In this document: positions 8,178-16,636 of the stretch, one piece after another
Numbering within the stretch: the first letter of the stretch is position 1
Layout of the letters: every line of letters starts with the position of its first letter
NCBI GenBank assembly: GCA_039177555.1
Contig: JBCDFV010000025.1
Span: forward strand, 1-59,724
DNA from: JANQGH01 sp039177555
Lineage (GTDB): Bacteria > Pseudomonadota > Alphaproteobacteria > DSM-16000 > Inquilinaceae
Reading direction: 5' to 3'
DNA: 59,724 nucleotides
Notes under the pieces: model-generated
The model's database searches: none
What the model saw: the letters and a program-made list of their open reading frames with translations, nothing else
Told to the model about the DNA's origin: nothing
Made by a program: the position numbers and the translations under genes

Positions 8178-9029
8178 CTATCGCACCTTCTCGACATCGA
8201 AACGGCGCGGCGGGTCGGCGATGGCGTCTTGCGCGGCGATCAGTTGGATCTCGCGCGTTCCGGCCGACAACGTGCGTTCCAGCACCGAATAGATGGTCTC
8301 GGCGGTCTTCGACAAGGCGTCCGCGACCGACCGTTCGGACAGCCAATGGGCCAGGAACAGGGCCGCAGTCGCGTCGCCGGCTCCATTCACATCGACGGGC
8401 AACAGCGGGTTCGACAGCAGCCAGGCCCCTTCGCCCGACACGGCCAGCATCTCGATCCGGTCCGCCGGGCCGTCATGCCGGCGCAGGCTGGTGACCAGCA
8501 CAACCGCCGGCCCCATCGCACGAACCTTGTCGACGGCGGCAAGCACAGATGCCAGATCGGTCGGCACCAGCCCGGTCAGGTACTCCAACTCGAACTGGTT
8601 GGGCGTGACCAGGGTTGCGGCCGGTACCGCCCGGTCGCGCATAAACTCCGGAATGCCGGGCCTGACATAAAAGCCGGTGCCGACATCGCCCATCACCGGG
8701 TCGCAGCAATAGACAGCGTCCGGACGGTGCCGGCGCACCGTGTCCACCGCATCCAGAATGACCGTACCGATCGAGGCATCGCCCATATAGCCGCTGAGCA
8801 CCGCGTCGCAGTCGGCCATCACCTCCCGCTCCTCAATGCCGCGAATAACGTCCGCGACATCCTCGGCCGGCAAGACGGGGCCGCGGGCGGCGCCATAGCC
8901 GAGATGGTTGGAGAAATGGACGGTGATCACCGGCCATACCGAGTAGCCCAAACGCTGCAGCGGAAACACGGCAGCGCTGTTGCCGACATGGCCGTAGGCG
9001 ACGCTGGACTGGATCGACAGGATGTTCAT
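8178..9029 (-). CDS. pdxY: Pyridoxal kinase PdxY
   Basis: Phosphorylates pyridoxal to PLP (B6 salvage, cytoplasm). 283 residues, normal for PdxY. It begins MNILSIQSSVAYGHVGNSAA, the family's substrate-binding N-terminus. It carries DPVMGD (110-115), TPNQFELEYLTG (142-153) and the ribokinase-type catalytic loop NGAGD with Asp219. The ATG overlaps the stop of the PaiB-like gene (ATGA, 9026-9029), and the next gene starts 3 bp downstream, so it is embedded in an operon. The MocR-type regulator two genes upstream would be a natural PLP sensor for it. The alternative hydroxymethylpyrimidine kinase branch fits less well. Confidence 0.92.
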   Translation of the reverse strand: MNILSIQSSVAYGHVGNSAAVFPLQRLGYSVWPVITVHFSNHLGYGAARGPVLPAEDVADVIRGIEEREVMADCDAVLSGYMGDASIGTVILDAVDTVRRHRPDAVYCCDPVMGDVGTGFYVRPGIPEFMRDRAVPAATLVTPNQFELEYLTGLVPTDLASVLAAVDKVRAMGPAVVLVTSLRRHDGPADRIEMLAVSGEGAWLLSNPLLPVDVNGAGDATAALFLAHWLSERSVADALSKTAETIYSVLERTLSAGTREIQLIAAQDAIADPPRRFDVEKVR

Positions 9030-9652
9030 GCTGGTTGCCCCTGCTCACGGGCCATCTCTTCGGCCAGGGCGTGATCGCCCGGCCATTCACTCGCGGCCAG
9101 CGCGGCGACCACATGGGCCTGATCCGCCGGCGACCGGTTCTGGCTCAGCTTGCGCTTGCCTTCCAGGTTCTCGACCGCGATGTCGATACCGACGATCGCA
9201 TCGAGCATCGCGCGATAGGCCGACGGCCGCATCATGCCCGGATGCCAGCCTGCCGCGTGCTCGCGCTCGGCCGACAGCCGCGTTACCAAGTCATCCAGCC
9301 AGTCCTGATCCTCAACCGCCTGCGCCGTCCCAATCGCGTGGACGGCAACGTAGTTCCAGGTCGGCACGGCGCGGTTCGGCTTTTCATACCAGGTCGGCGA
9401 GACGTAGCCGTGCGCGCCGCTGAACGCACAGCGCACGGGCGCACCGCCACCGATCGCCTGCCATTGAGGATTCTCCCGCGCGACATGACACAGCAATCGG
9501 CCGGACTGCGGCTCGGCCAAGAACGGCAGGTGGCTCGCCAGCGGCGGCTCGCCGGCCCTGGCTGGGCCGATCAGCAGGCCAAAACCGTCGGCCTGCAATG
9601 CGCGCCAAAGGGTGTCCTGATCGCGCCAGGCAAAGGTCTCGGGGGCATACAT
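9026..9652 (-). CDS. FMN-binding split-barrel protein, PaiB family
   Basis: 208 residues. MYAPETFAWRDQDTL, LPFLAEPQSGRLLCHVARENPQW, FSGAHGYVSPTWYE and VPTWNYVAVHAIG are the characteristic segments of the PaiB family, which has the FMN-binding split barrel also used by PNP oxidase. Bacillus PaiB was named a negative transcriptional regulator, but the fold suggests a flavin-linked function. The ATG at 9652 is preceded by AGGAG and is preferred over an in-frame TTG at 9670. It lies 10 bp after the MocR stop and overlaps pdxY by 4 bp. In this B6-like operon, an oxidase-like or FMN-related role is plausible but not shown. Confidence 0.85.
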   Translation of the reverse strand: MYAPETFAWRDQDTLWRALQADGFGLLIGPARAGEPPLASHLPFLAEPQSGRLLCHVARENPQWQAIGGGAPVRCAFSGAHGYVSPTWYEKPNRAVPTWNYVAVHAIGTAQAVEDQDWLDDLVTRLSAEREHAAGWHPGMMRPSAYRAMLDAIVGIDIAVENLEGKRKLSQNRSPADQAHVVAALAASEWPGDHALAEEMAREQGQPA

Positions 9653-9662
9653 CACCAGGCTC

Positions 9663-11051
9663 CTAGGCAACCGCCAAGCAGGGTTCCGGCTGTCCGGACA
9701 GAAGGTCGCGCAGGCGGTTCAGCCCTTCTTCGAGGTCGCCGAGATCGGTCGGCGCGGTCACGGAGACGCGGATCGCGTGCGGTGTTTCGGCCCGCCCTGG
9801 CACAAAGAGATCCGTCGCGGCCAAGGAGAGGTTGCGGCTGCGCCCGGCATCGACGAACTCCTGGGCCCGCCACGGCTCCGGCAGCGTCAGCCAGAGGTGA
9901 AAACTGCCCGGCGCCATGCGGAACTGCGCATCCCCCAGGCACCGGCGCGCGATCGCCTGACGCCGCTCGACATCGGCGAGGATGGCGGCCGCCAGCCGTC
10001 CGGCGGTGCCGTCCTCGATCCAGTCGGCGACGATCTGGGCCAGCACCGGCGGCGCCATCCAGTTCGCCGCCCTCGCCGCGGCGCTAAAGCGGCCGACCCG
10101 GTTTTCCGGCATGCGCGCGAAGCCGACTCGCAAGGTCGGCGCCATGACCTTCGAAGCGCCGGTGACGTAGACCGTATGGTCCGGCGCATAAGCCGCCAGC
10201 GGCGGCGGCCCGTTCGGCATCAGGAACCCGTAGACGTCATCCTCGATGATCGTGACGTTGTGCGTCTGGGCGATGTCGGCGATCCGCTGACGCCGGTCCT
10301 CCGCCAACACGGTACTGGTCGGGTTGTGGATGTTGGGGTTCAGATAGACGAGCCGCGCGCCGGTCGACTTACACGCGGCCTCAAAGGCGTCGGGGTCCAG
10401 CCCCTCGTCATCCATTCTGACCGGTTTCAACCGCAGACCCATGAGGCTGGCCAGCGCCCGCGTGCCGGACCAGGTCAGCTCCTCCACCAGGACGGCTTCA
10501 CCGGGGTCGGCCAGCGCCATGAAGGCTGCTGCCAGGCCGTGCTCGACCCCGTTGATCACCAGTACCGTCTCGGTCCGGGCGTCAACGCCGCGTTGGCGCA
10601 GCCAGGCCGCGCCGCTGGCCCGATGATCCCACAGCCCCGTGTGCGACTGATAGTTCATCAGCTCCGCCAGATTCGGATTGACGGCCTGGGCCATCAGCGC
10701 CTCGGAAAACGCCTTCACGGCGGGCGCGGTGGGCGGCCGGTTGATCGCCAACTCGATCGTTTGCGGACCGCCGATCGACGGCATGTCCAGCGTCGCCGCC
10801 GACCGGGCGCCGGCGCGCACGAAACTGCCGCGCCCGACCTCGCCGACCAGCAGGCCGCGCCGTTCCGCCTCCGCATAGGCCCGGCTGACGGTGCCGACCG
10901 TGACGCCCAGCCGCCAGGCCAGATCGCGATGGGGCGGCACCTTGTCGCCGACATTCAGGCGGCCGGCATAGATGTCCTCGGCCAGCGCATCGGCGATGCG
11001 CAGGTACTTCGGTCCCGGCCGATCGGCCAGCGAGGGGGTCCACGTAACCAT
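9663..11051 (-). CDS. MocR/PdxR-type regulator (GntR HTH fused to aminotransferase-like domain)
   Basis: A 462-residue PLP-dependent regulator. Residues about 12-78 are a GntR winged helix (KYLRIADALAEDIYAGRL, then VPPHRDLAWRLGVTVGTVSRAYAEAERRG). Residues about 100-450 are a class I aminotransferase fold with the PLP lysine K301 in TGASKVMAP, the Asp-Asp-x-Tyr at 271-274 (EDDVYGF) and R308. MocR proteins sense PLP or an amino-acid aldimine and control vitamin B6, GABA or related genes. Here it heads the same-strand unit containing pdxY, so it is probably autoregulatory as well. Two direct ACATTGT repeats lie 60-90 bp upstream (11113-11141). Confidence 0.92.
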   Translation of the reverse strand: MVTWTPSLADRPGPKYLRIADALAEDIYAGRLNVGDKVPPHRDLAWRLGVTVGTVSRAYAEAERRGLLVGEVGRGSFVRAGARSAATLDMPSIGGPQTIELAINRPPTAPAVKAFSEALMAQAVNPNLAELMNYQSHTGLWDHRASGAAWLRQRGVDARTETVLVINGVEHGLAAAFMALADPGEAVLVEELTWSGTRALASLMGLRLKPVRMDDEGLDPDAFEAACKSTGARLVYLNPNIHNPTSTVLAEDRRQRIADIAQTHNVTIIEDDVYGFLMPNGPPPLAAYAPDHTVYVTGASKVMAPTLRVGFARMPENRVGRFSAAARAANWMAPPVLAQIVADWIEDGTAGRLAAAILADVERRQAIARRCLGDAQFRMAPGSFHLWLTLPEPWRAQEFVDAGRSRNLSLAATDLFVPGRAETPHAIRVSVTAPTDLGDLEEGLNRLRDLLSGQPEPCLAVA

Positions 11052-11112
11052 GACAGCAGCGCTTGGGGGTCAATTGCCCGACTTAGTCTCAGATTGACCC
11101 CATATCGCACAC

Positions 11113-11141
11113 ACATTGTCCTGCGGCAATCGAAACATTGT
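11113..11141. promoter_or_regulatory. Candidate MocR operator: direct repeat ACATTGT x2
   Basis: The heptamer ACATTGT occurs at 11113-11119 and again at 11135-11141, 22 bp apart, about two helical turns and on the same face. It lies in the 230-bp divergent region between the MocR gene and the TTG-started CDF-like gene. Known PdxR/MocR regulators bind direct repeats, so this fits, but the site is inferred only from repeat spacing. Confidence 0.35.
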
Positions 11142-11281
11142 TTGAGAGAAATCGATACAATTCCGGCACGAATCCCTCGGGGCGCGCGCAGTTCCAGGCT
11201 TTCGATGGCCAAGTTCGGGTCGCCAAGCTCGGGTCGTGCGACTAAAAGGGGATCTGGTCTCTTTCGCTTCTGGAGATACCG

Positions 11282-12208
11282 TTGCGTCTCTCGCCGCCGG
11301 AACGCGCCCTTACACTTGCGGTCGTGGCCGATGTCTTTACCGCGACCCCGCTGATCATATTGGGCTTTCTGTCCGGCTCGGCATCGGCCTTGAGCGAAGC
11401 GATCCGAAACGGGCTCGGCTTGCTGATCAGCCTGTTTGCGCTGGTCATGATGCTGGCGATCAACCGGCGGAAATTCAGCCAGTTCGAGTTCGGCGTCGAA
11501 AAGATCCAGATCCTGGTTCAGATCGTCATCGTCTTCGGCATCGCGGTCAGCGCCTTTGCTATGGGTGAACGGATCGCCGAGAACGTGACCACGGGCCGCG
11601 AGGCGCCAAGCTACGTCTTCTGCCTGCTGTTCGCGGCCGTTTCCTACGTCAACGTGCTGGAGAACACGTACCTGGCGGTCAGGCTGGTTCGCGAGCAAAA
11701 GCACGCGCCGTCGATCATTCTGCAAGGGCAGATCAAGAACCGGTTCATCATGCTGGCCAGCTCCGTCGCGGCGACGATTTCGACGGCGGCCATCGTGGTC
11801 AACGATCCGTCTCTGTTCCTGATCATCGATACGATCGGCGCCTGCATCGTCCTGGGCGTCACGCTTTACATCATGGTCAACATGTTGAAATCGGGCGTGC
11901 TGACCTTGCTGGATGCCCCGATCGACGAGCAGGACAAGCTGCTGGTCGTGCGCGAGGTCGTCGAAAACTTCGATCGGTGGGCAAGCATCACGACCATTCG
12001 AACCCGGCGGCTTGGCTACACCAAATACATCGAAATCGGCCTCTGCTTCGATGACGGAACGCCGATGGGTGCGGCGCTGGAAACCTGCGGCGTCATCGAA
12101 GACGGCATCAGGCGCAAGGTGTCCAACGCCTTCGTCGCGGTTTTCCCGGCGGAGCACCGGGACGGCGTCGAGCCGGACGCACTGGCGGCGCTGGAGCAAA
12201 GCCCGTGA
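11282..12208 (+). CDS. CDF-fold membrane protein lacking the canonical metal site (paralogue 1)
   Basis: 308 residues with about six membrane spans and a cytoplasmic C-terminal domain, laid out like cation diffusion facilitators. The CDF-type loop FEFGVEKIQ (68-76), LLDAPIDEQ (209-217) and a C-terminal IRTRRLGYTKYIEIGL all match the family. By-eye alignment to E. coli YiiP puts R42 and G46 at the TM2 Asp-x3-Asp positions, and Q150 and R154 at the TM5 His-x3-Asp positions, so Zn/Fe/Mn transport by the usual site looks impossible. Start is TTG at 11282 with GGAG 8 bases upstream, and it matches the MRLSP start of paralogue 2. The paralogue follows 69 bp later. Substrate unknown. Confidence 0.8.
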   Translation: MRLSPPERALTLAVVADVFTATPLIILGFLSGSASALSEAIRNGLGLLISLFALVMMLAINRRKFSQFEFGVEKIQILVQIVIVFGIAVSAFAMGERIAENVTTGREAPSYVFCLLFAAVSYVNVLENTYLAVRLVREQKHAPSIILQGQIKNRFIMLASSVAATISTAAIVVNDPSLFLIIDTIGACIVLGVTLYIMVNMLKSGVLTLLDAPIDEQDKLLVVREVVENFDRWASITTIRTRRLGYTKYIEIGLCFDDGTPMGAALETCGVIEDGIRRKVSNAFVAVFPAEHRDGVEPDALAALEQSP

Positions 12209-12277
12209 CCGTCTTCGCCATTTCCCAGGGTGCGCAGAAAGTTGGCGCCAGTGCACCCGACATGCCGGAAGGTAGTG

Positions 12278-13195
12278 ATGCGCCTGTCGCCGGATGAACG
12301 CGCGCTGGTCCGCGCCTTCTTCGCCGATTTGGCGATGGCGGTCCCGATCATCGGGCTGGGCTTCATGTCCGGGTCCGCGTCGGGCACCGGCGAGGCGATA
12401 CGCGCGACCTTGCTTTACGTCATCGACATCTTCTCGCTGGCGATATTGCTGGCCATCAACCGGCGGAAGTTCAGCCAGTTCGAGTTCGGGCTGGAGAAGA
12501 TCCAGATCCTGGTGCAGATCGCGATCGCCGCCGGCATGGGCCTTAGCGCCGTTTTCATCGGCAGCCGGATCATCGCCAATCTGACCACCGACATCGAGAC
12601 ACCCAATTACGTCATCTGCCTGCTGTTTGCCGGCTTTTCATACATCAATGTGATGATCAATGTGGCATGTCTTCGGGGCATGGTCCGGGCGAACCGGTCC
12701 GATGGCTCCATCATTCTGCGCAGCCAGATCCGCAACCGCATCATCATGCTGGCATCGTCGGTGGCCGTGACCATTTCAACAGCCGCGGTCGTCATCCCCG
12801 ACCCCGAGCTGTTCGCATTGATCGACAGTATCGGCGCGATCTTCGTGCTCGGCGCGATCCTCTACACGATGGTCACCATGCTGACCTCCAGCGTTCTGAC
12901 CTTGCTGGATGCGCCGATCGACGAGCAAGACAAGCTGGTGGTCGTGCGCGAGATCGTCGATCAGTTCGACAACTGGTCCAGCGTCCCGTTCATTCGCACG
13001 CGTCGGGTGGGCTATCACAAATACATCGAGATCGGCCTCAGCTTTGACGATGGCGCGCCCTTGCAAACGGCATTTGAGACCTGCCGTTCCGTTGAAGACG
13101 CGATCAAGCAGAAGGTCGAGCATGCCTTCGTCTCGGTCTTTCCCGCCAAGGCACACGAATCCGGCGGACCCGACGCCTTGTCGGCGGCCGTTTGA
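12278..13195 (+). CDS. CDF-fold membrane protein lacking the canonical metal site (paralogue 2)
   Basis: 305 residues, colinear with the gene before it and identical over long stretches: INRRKFSQFEFG, EKIQILVQI, LLDAPIDEQDKL and SVLTLLDAP recur. As in paralogue 1, the TM2 site reads R42 and a hydrophobic residue (L46), and the TM5 site reads Q150 and R154 instead of the CDF Asp/His set. R42 and R154 are therefore kept in both copies while the metal ligands are not. The ATG at 12278 is directly after an in-frame GTG; both give nearly the same protein. It is probably co-transcribed with paralogue 1, and the two may form a heterodimer, as some CDFs do. It ends 5 bp before the convergent HlyD-like gene. 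Confidence 0.8.
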   Translation: MRLSPDERALVRAFFADLAMAVPIIGLGFMSGSASGTGEAIRATLLYVIDIFSLAILLAINRRKFSQFEFGLEKIQILVQIAIAAGMGLSAVFIGSRIIANLTTDIETPNYVICLLFAGFSYINVMINVACLRGMVRANRSDGSIILRSQIRNRIIMLASSVAVTISTAAVVIPDPELFALIDSIGAIFVLGAILYTMVTMLTSSVLTLLDAPIDEQDKLVVVREIVDQFDNWSSVPFIRTRRVGYHKYIEIGLSFDDGAPLQTAFETCRSVEDAIKQKVEHAFVSVFPAKAHESGGPDALSAAV

Positions 13196-13200
13196 CGCTA

Positions 13201-14421
13201 CTAGAACCGGTTGAAGAACGGTTCAAAGGCGCCGATGCCGTCGAACTCGACATAGGCCGTGCGCCCGATATCGCAGTGCCGGTACTGGCGCGCCAGGTCG
13301 TCGGCCGGCTCAATGTCGATCAAGACGATGGCGTCTCTCGGGCCAATGTCCGAAAGACTGGCAGCCAACGACGCGCGTTCGGTTGCCTGACCGCCCGATC
13401 CGTACACCCCGCGAACCCGGCCGGGGATCGGCGCCCGGTCGCCATAGAGATGGACTTCGACCACCTGGTCGGGGCTAAGCAGTTCGGTCGTCGCATCATC
13501 GACGGCCACCTGGATCAGCCGTCGATCGCAATCGACGAACGAGAACAGCGGCGAGCCCAGCGCGACAAACGCGCCCGGCTCGGTGAAGACCTCCCAAATG
13601 ACGCTGGTCGGCGGGGCGGTCAGAACCGCCTCCGACTGCAACTCGAACGCCTGCTGTTCGCTTTCGAGACGCCTCTGAAGTTCCAGCCTGGCATTTTCGA
13701 GATCGGCAAGCTGAATGGCGGTCGACTGCCGCGCCATGGCGAGATCGTTGAGATGATCGATCAGCGTCACCCCAAGACCGGCGAAATCGGCCACCGGCAA
13801 GCGCTGGCTGAGAAGCAGCCGCTGCTGTTCGACGCGCAAGCCCCGGGCCCGAAGGCTTTCGAGATTCGCGCGCGCCTCCCCAAGCTCGGCCGTCATTTCC
13901 TCCAGGCTCGCCTGCGACGCGGCCGTACCCTGAAGACGCTGGAGGCGCTCGTTCTGAGACGCCAAATAGACAATCCGTGCCTGTTGAGCCGCGATGTTGG
14001 CATCGATTGAATCATGTTCGAACTGCAGCACAAGCCGCATGCCCGCAAGCGCGGACTGCAGCTCATCTTCCCGCTCGGCGATGAGCTGGTCATGCCAGTC
14101 CAGGTTCGCCTGCTGAGCCTCGATCGCCCGCGAGACACCCTCAATTTCGGCGGTCAGCGCGTCAATGGGAACGCGATCACTGAGCGGGTCGCGCAGGATA
14201 ACCTGGCGCGCATTGTCATCGCGGGCGATCTCGACAGGCGGCGGGCTTGCTATGACCTGCCCGGCGATCGGCGCGCGCACCATGCCGAGTTCGGCCGTTA
14301 CGACCGCATTGCGCACCACGAAGCCTTGGACCGCCAACCAGGCGAACGCCGCCGGAATGGCCACGATAACGATCAGGATAGCCAGCTTGAGGACAAACCG
14401 CCCTTTCAACGCTTTCAGCAT
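13201..14421 (-). CDS. HlyD-family membrane fusion (periplasmic adaptor) protein
   Basis: A 406-residue inner-membrane-anchored adaptor. One membrane span at about 10-33 is followed by a lipoyl-like barrel half (VRAPIAGQV), a long alpha-helical hairpin rich in Gln/Glu/Leu heptads (about 85-255), the second barrel half (SVIWEVFTEPGAFVALGSPLF) and a beta domain. Such proteins bridge inner-membrane transporters and outer-membrane channels, or assist polysaccharide synthases. No transporter or outer-membrane factor is adjacent, and the upstream 160 bp have no gene I accept, so it appears as an orphan. The substrate cannot be assigned. Confidence 0.82.
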   Translation of the reverse strand: MLKALKGRFVLKLAILIVIVAIPAAFAWLAVQGFVVRNAVVTAELGMVRAPIAGQVIASPPPVEIARDDNARQVILRDPLSDRVPIDALTAEIEGVSRAIEAQQANLDWHDQLIAEREDELQSALAGMRLVLQFEHDSIDANIAAQQARIVYLASQNERLQRLQGTAASQASLEEMTAELGEARANLESLRARGLRVEQQRLLLSQRLPVADFAGLGVTLIDHLNDLAMARQSTAIQLADLENARLELQRRLESEQQAFELQSEAVLTAPPTSVIWEVFTEPGAFVALGSPLFSFVDCDRRLIQVAVDDATTELLSPDQVVEVHLYGDRAPIPGRVRGVYGSGGQATERASLAASLSDIGPRDAIVLIDIEPADDLARQYRHCDIGRTAYVEFDGIGAFEPFFNRF

Positions 14422-14582
14422 CCGTTGACCAAGTGTGTTCGCCCGCTCCCCGAGTCGGGCCGATGCTTGCCCATTCGCCCCCTATCCGATAGCCCTTGGA
14501 TCATAGGGTTCGATGAACCAGAAATGGCCATTCTCGGCAACCACTTTGCGAGCATGGGCCGCGGCGGTCTTGGCGCGAGAAG

Positions 14583-15806
14583 CTAGCTTGTCAATGACGT
14601 CTCGATCTTGACCTCCGAATGCAGCGTGCGGTGCACCGGGCATCGGTCGGCGATTTCCAGCAGCTTTGCCCGTTGGGCATCGTCCAGGTCGCCGCGCAAG
14701 GTGATCTTGCGCCGAATGCGGTCGATCTTGCCGTCTTCGGTCTCGCAATGTTCGCAATCGTCGGCATGGATCTTGTCATGCGCCAGTTCGACATGGACGC
14801 CGTCGAGCGGCAGGTTCTTGTGGCGGGCATACATGCGAATGGTCATGGACGTGCAGGCGCCGAGCCCGGCGGTGAGCAGATCGTACGGCGTTGGCCCGGT
14901 ATCGTCGCCGCCCACCGACGGCGGCTCGTCAGCCAGCAGCGTGTGCCACCCGGCCGCCATCGCCTGCTGGAACTTGCCGAAGCCGGTTTCCTCGACCACA
15001 ACCGTGCCCTCGACAGCTTTGGGATAGACGGTCCTCGGCGCCGCCGGATCGGCGATATAGCGGTCGGCCCAGGCCGAGACGATGTCGGCGACATAGGCGG
15101 CGTCGGTCGGCCGGCTGAGCAAATGATCGGCATCGTCCAGCGAGACGAAGCTCTTCGGATGTTTCGCGGCCAGAAAGATCTCAGAGGCGTTGTCGATGCT
15201 GACCGTGTCGTCGCCCGGCGCGTGAAAGACGATCAGGGCCTTTTTCAGTTTCGCGACCCGTTGGGCCAGCGCGTTATCGGCGATGTCCTCCAGAAACTGC
15301 CGCTGCACGCAGAAGCGGCGGCCGGCCAACATCACCTCCGCCTCCCCTTCGGCCTCGATCTCGTCTCGCGCATCGGCAAACAGATGCGAGACATGCCCCG
15401 GGTCGGACGGCGCTGCGATCGTTACGACGGCGGTGGCCTCCGGCACTTGGCCGGCGACCGCCAGGATGGCCGCCCCGCCCAGGCTGTGCCCGATCAGGAT
15501 CTTCGGCGCCTCACGCGTATCGCGCAGGAAGTCCGCCGCCTTGGACAGGTCGCCGATGTTCGAGGAGAAGTTGGTGTTGGCGAACTCGCCGTCGCTGGCG
15601 CCCAGGCCCGTGAAGTCGAAGCGCAGGACGGCAATGCCGTGGCCGTTCAGCGCCTGGGCGATGCGGCTCGCCGCCAGGACATCCTTGCCGCAGGTGAAAC
15701 AGTGCGCGAACAGCGCATAGGCCCGGATCGGGCCCGAGGGCGTGTCCAGCCGGGCCGCCAGCGCGTGGCCCTGGCTGCCCGGAAACTCCAGCTTTTCGCT
15801 CGGCAT
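14583..15806 (-). CDS. Alpha/beta hydrolase - OsmC fusion protein
   Basis: 407 residues. The N-terminal half (1 to about 260) is a serine hydrolase with the nucleophile elbow GHSLGG (S108 by count) and an oxyanion region near AHCFTCGKD. The C-terminal half (about 270-407) is an OsmC/Ohr peroxiredoxin-like domain with the two Cys at about 318 (GACTSMT) and 389 (RCPVHRTL), which reduce organic hydroperoxides in this family. The insert with DCEHCETEDGK is usual for this bifunctional type. The ATG at 15806 has AGAGAGG upstream; an in-frame TTG at 15824 is less likely. Probable role: protection against organic peroxides or esters. Lies downstream of the cys operon on the same strand, 54 bp after it. 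Confidence 0.9.
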   Translation of the reverse strand: MPSEKLEFPGSQGHALAARLDTPSGPIRAYALFAHCFTCGKDVLAASRIAQALNGHGIAVLRFDFTGLGASDGEFANTNFSSNIGDLSKAADFLRDTREAPKILIGHSLGGAAILAVAGQVPEATAVVTIAAPSDPGHVSHLFADARDEIEAEGEAEVMLAGRRFCVQRQFLEDIADNALAQRVAKLKKALIVFHAPGDDTVSIDNASEIFLAAKHPKSFVSLDDADHLLSRPTDAAYVADIVSAWADRYIADPAAPRTVYPKAVEGTVVVEETGFGKFQQAMAAGWHTLLADEPPSVGGDDTGPTPYDLLTAGLGACTSMTIRMYARHKNLPLDGVHVELAHDKIHADDCEHCETEDGKIDRIRRKITLRGDLDDAQRAKLLEIADRCPVHRTLHSEVKIETSLTS

Positions 15807-15860
15807 GGCGACCTCTCTTGCCAATGGGTGGCCGCAGTATGCCGGGCCGATCGTGGGGCG

Positions 15861-16631
15861 TCACTCTCGGTCGAGCGGCAGACGTCCGTTGTCGGCGTAG
15901 ACGTTAACGATGCCTGCATCATCCAAAGGATCGATCCGAACCCGGCCACCCGCCGCCTCGACGATCGCGGCGCCGGCGGCGACATCCCAGATCATCGTGC
16001 TGTCTTCCGTGTGCGCATCGAAGCGACCGATACCGACATAGGCCATGGACAGCGCGGCGGCGCCGATCATGCGAACCTTGCGCCACGGCGCCACGAGCTT
16101 GGCGAACGCCGTCAGGGCCTCGGTCGAATAGTCGCGGCGCACGGTAAAGCCGGTACCCAGCGTCCCCGCCGCCTTGTTCGACACATCGGAAACGGTGATC
16201 GCCCGACCGTTCAGCCAGGCGCCCTTGCCGACCTCGCCCGAGATGAGCTCGTCGCGGTTGAAATCGTACACGACGCCGAGATGGGGTGCCTCGCCGCGCA
16301 TCAGCGCGATCGAGACGCAGCACACCGGCACGCCGCGCACATAATTGCCGGTGCCGTCCAGAGGGTCGATCACCCAATGCGGCGCGGCGTCATCGTCTTT
16401 CTCGCGATGCCAGCCGGCCTCCTCGCTCAAAATCGGGTGCGGCGACAGATCATGCAGCATGCCGAGAATGATGGCCTCGGCCGCCTTGTCTCCGGCCGCC
16501 TTGACGTCCCGGCCGATGGTCGCGGTGACATCGCCCAATGCAGCCTGCTGGTCACGCAAGGCGCGGCCCGCGCGCAGCGCGGCTGCCTGTGCCAGCGCCA
16601 GGTCGGCGCCGGCCTGAAGGTCCCCCGCCAT
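15861..16631 (-). CDS. cysQ: Inositol-monophosphatase-family phosphatase, CysQ-like (3'(2'),5'-bisphosphate nucleotidase)
   Basis: 256 residues with the Mg-dependent phosphatase motifs SEEAGW (metal Glu), DPLDGTGNY (catalytic Asp pair) and WDVAAGAAIVEAAGG near the C-terminus. The family includes inositol-1-phosphatase and CysQ, which recycles PAP or turns over PAPS. It follows cysNC by 5 bp in a cysD-cysNC operon, so CysQ is the best reading. Sequence alone cannot separate the substrates. It would work in the cytoplasm, removing the product or excess of the pathway its neighbours make. Confidence 0.8.
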   Translation of the reverse strand: MAGDLQAGADLALAQAAALRAGRALRDQQAALGDVTATIGRDVKAAGDKAAEAIILGMLHDLSPHPILSEEAGWHREKDDDAAPHWVIDPLDGTGNYVRGVPVCCVSIALMRGEAPHLGVVYDFNRDELISGEVGKGAWLNGRAITVSDVSNKAAGTLGTGFTVRRDYSTEALTAFAKLVAPWRKVRMIGAAALSMAYVGIGRFDAHTEDSTMIWDVAAGAAIVEAAGGRVRIDPLDDAGIVNVYADNGRLPLDRE

Positions 16632-16636
16632 GGTGG

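Noticed and set aside
14482..14643. Small minus-strand frame downstream of the OsmC fusion ending ENGHFWFIEPYDPRAIG
   Set aside because: The tail reads like protein, but no start codon with a ribosome site exists and most of it overlaps the OsmC gene. A remnant is possible, but it is not supportable as a gene.
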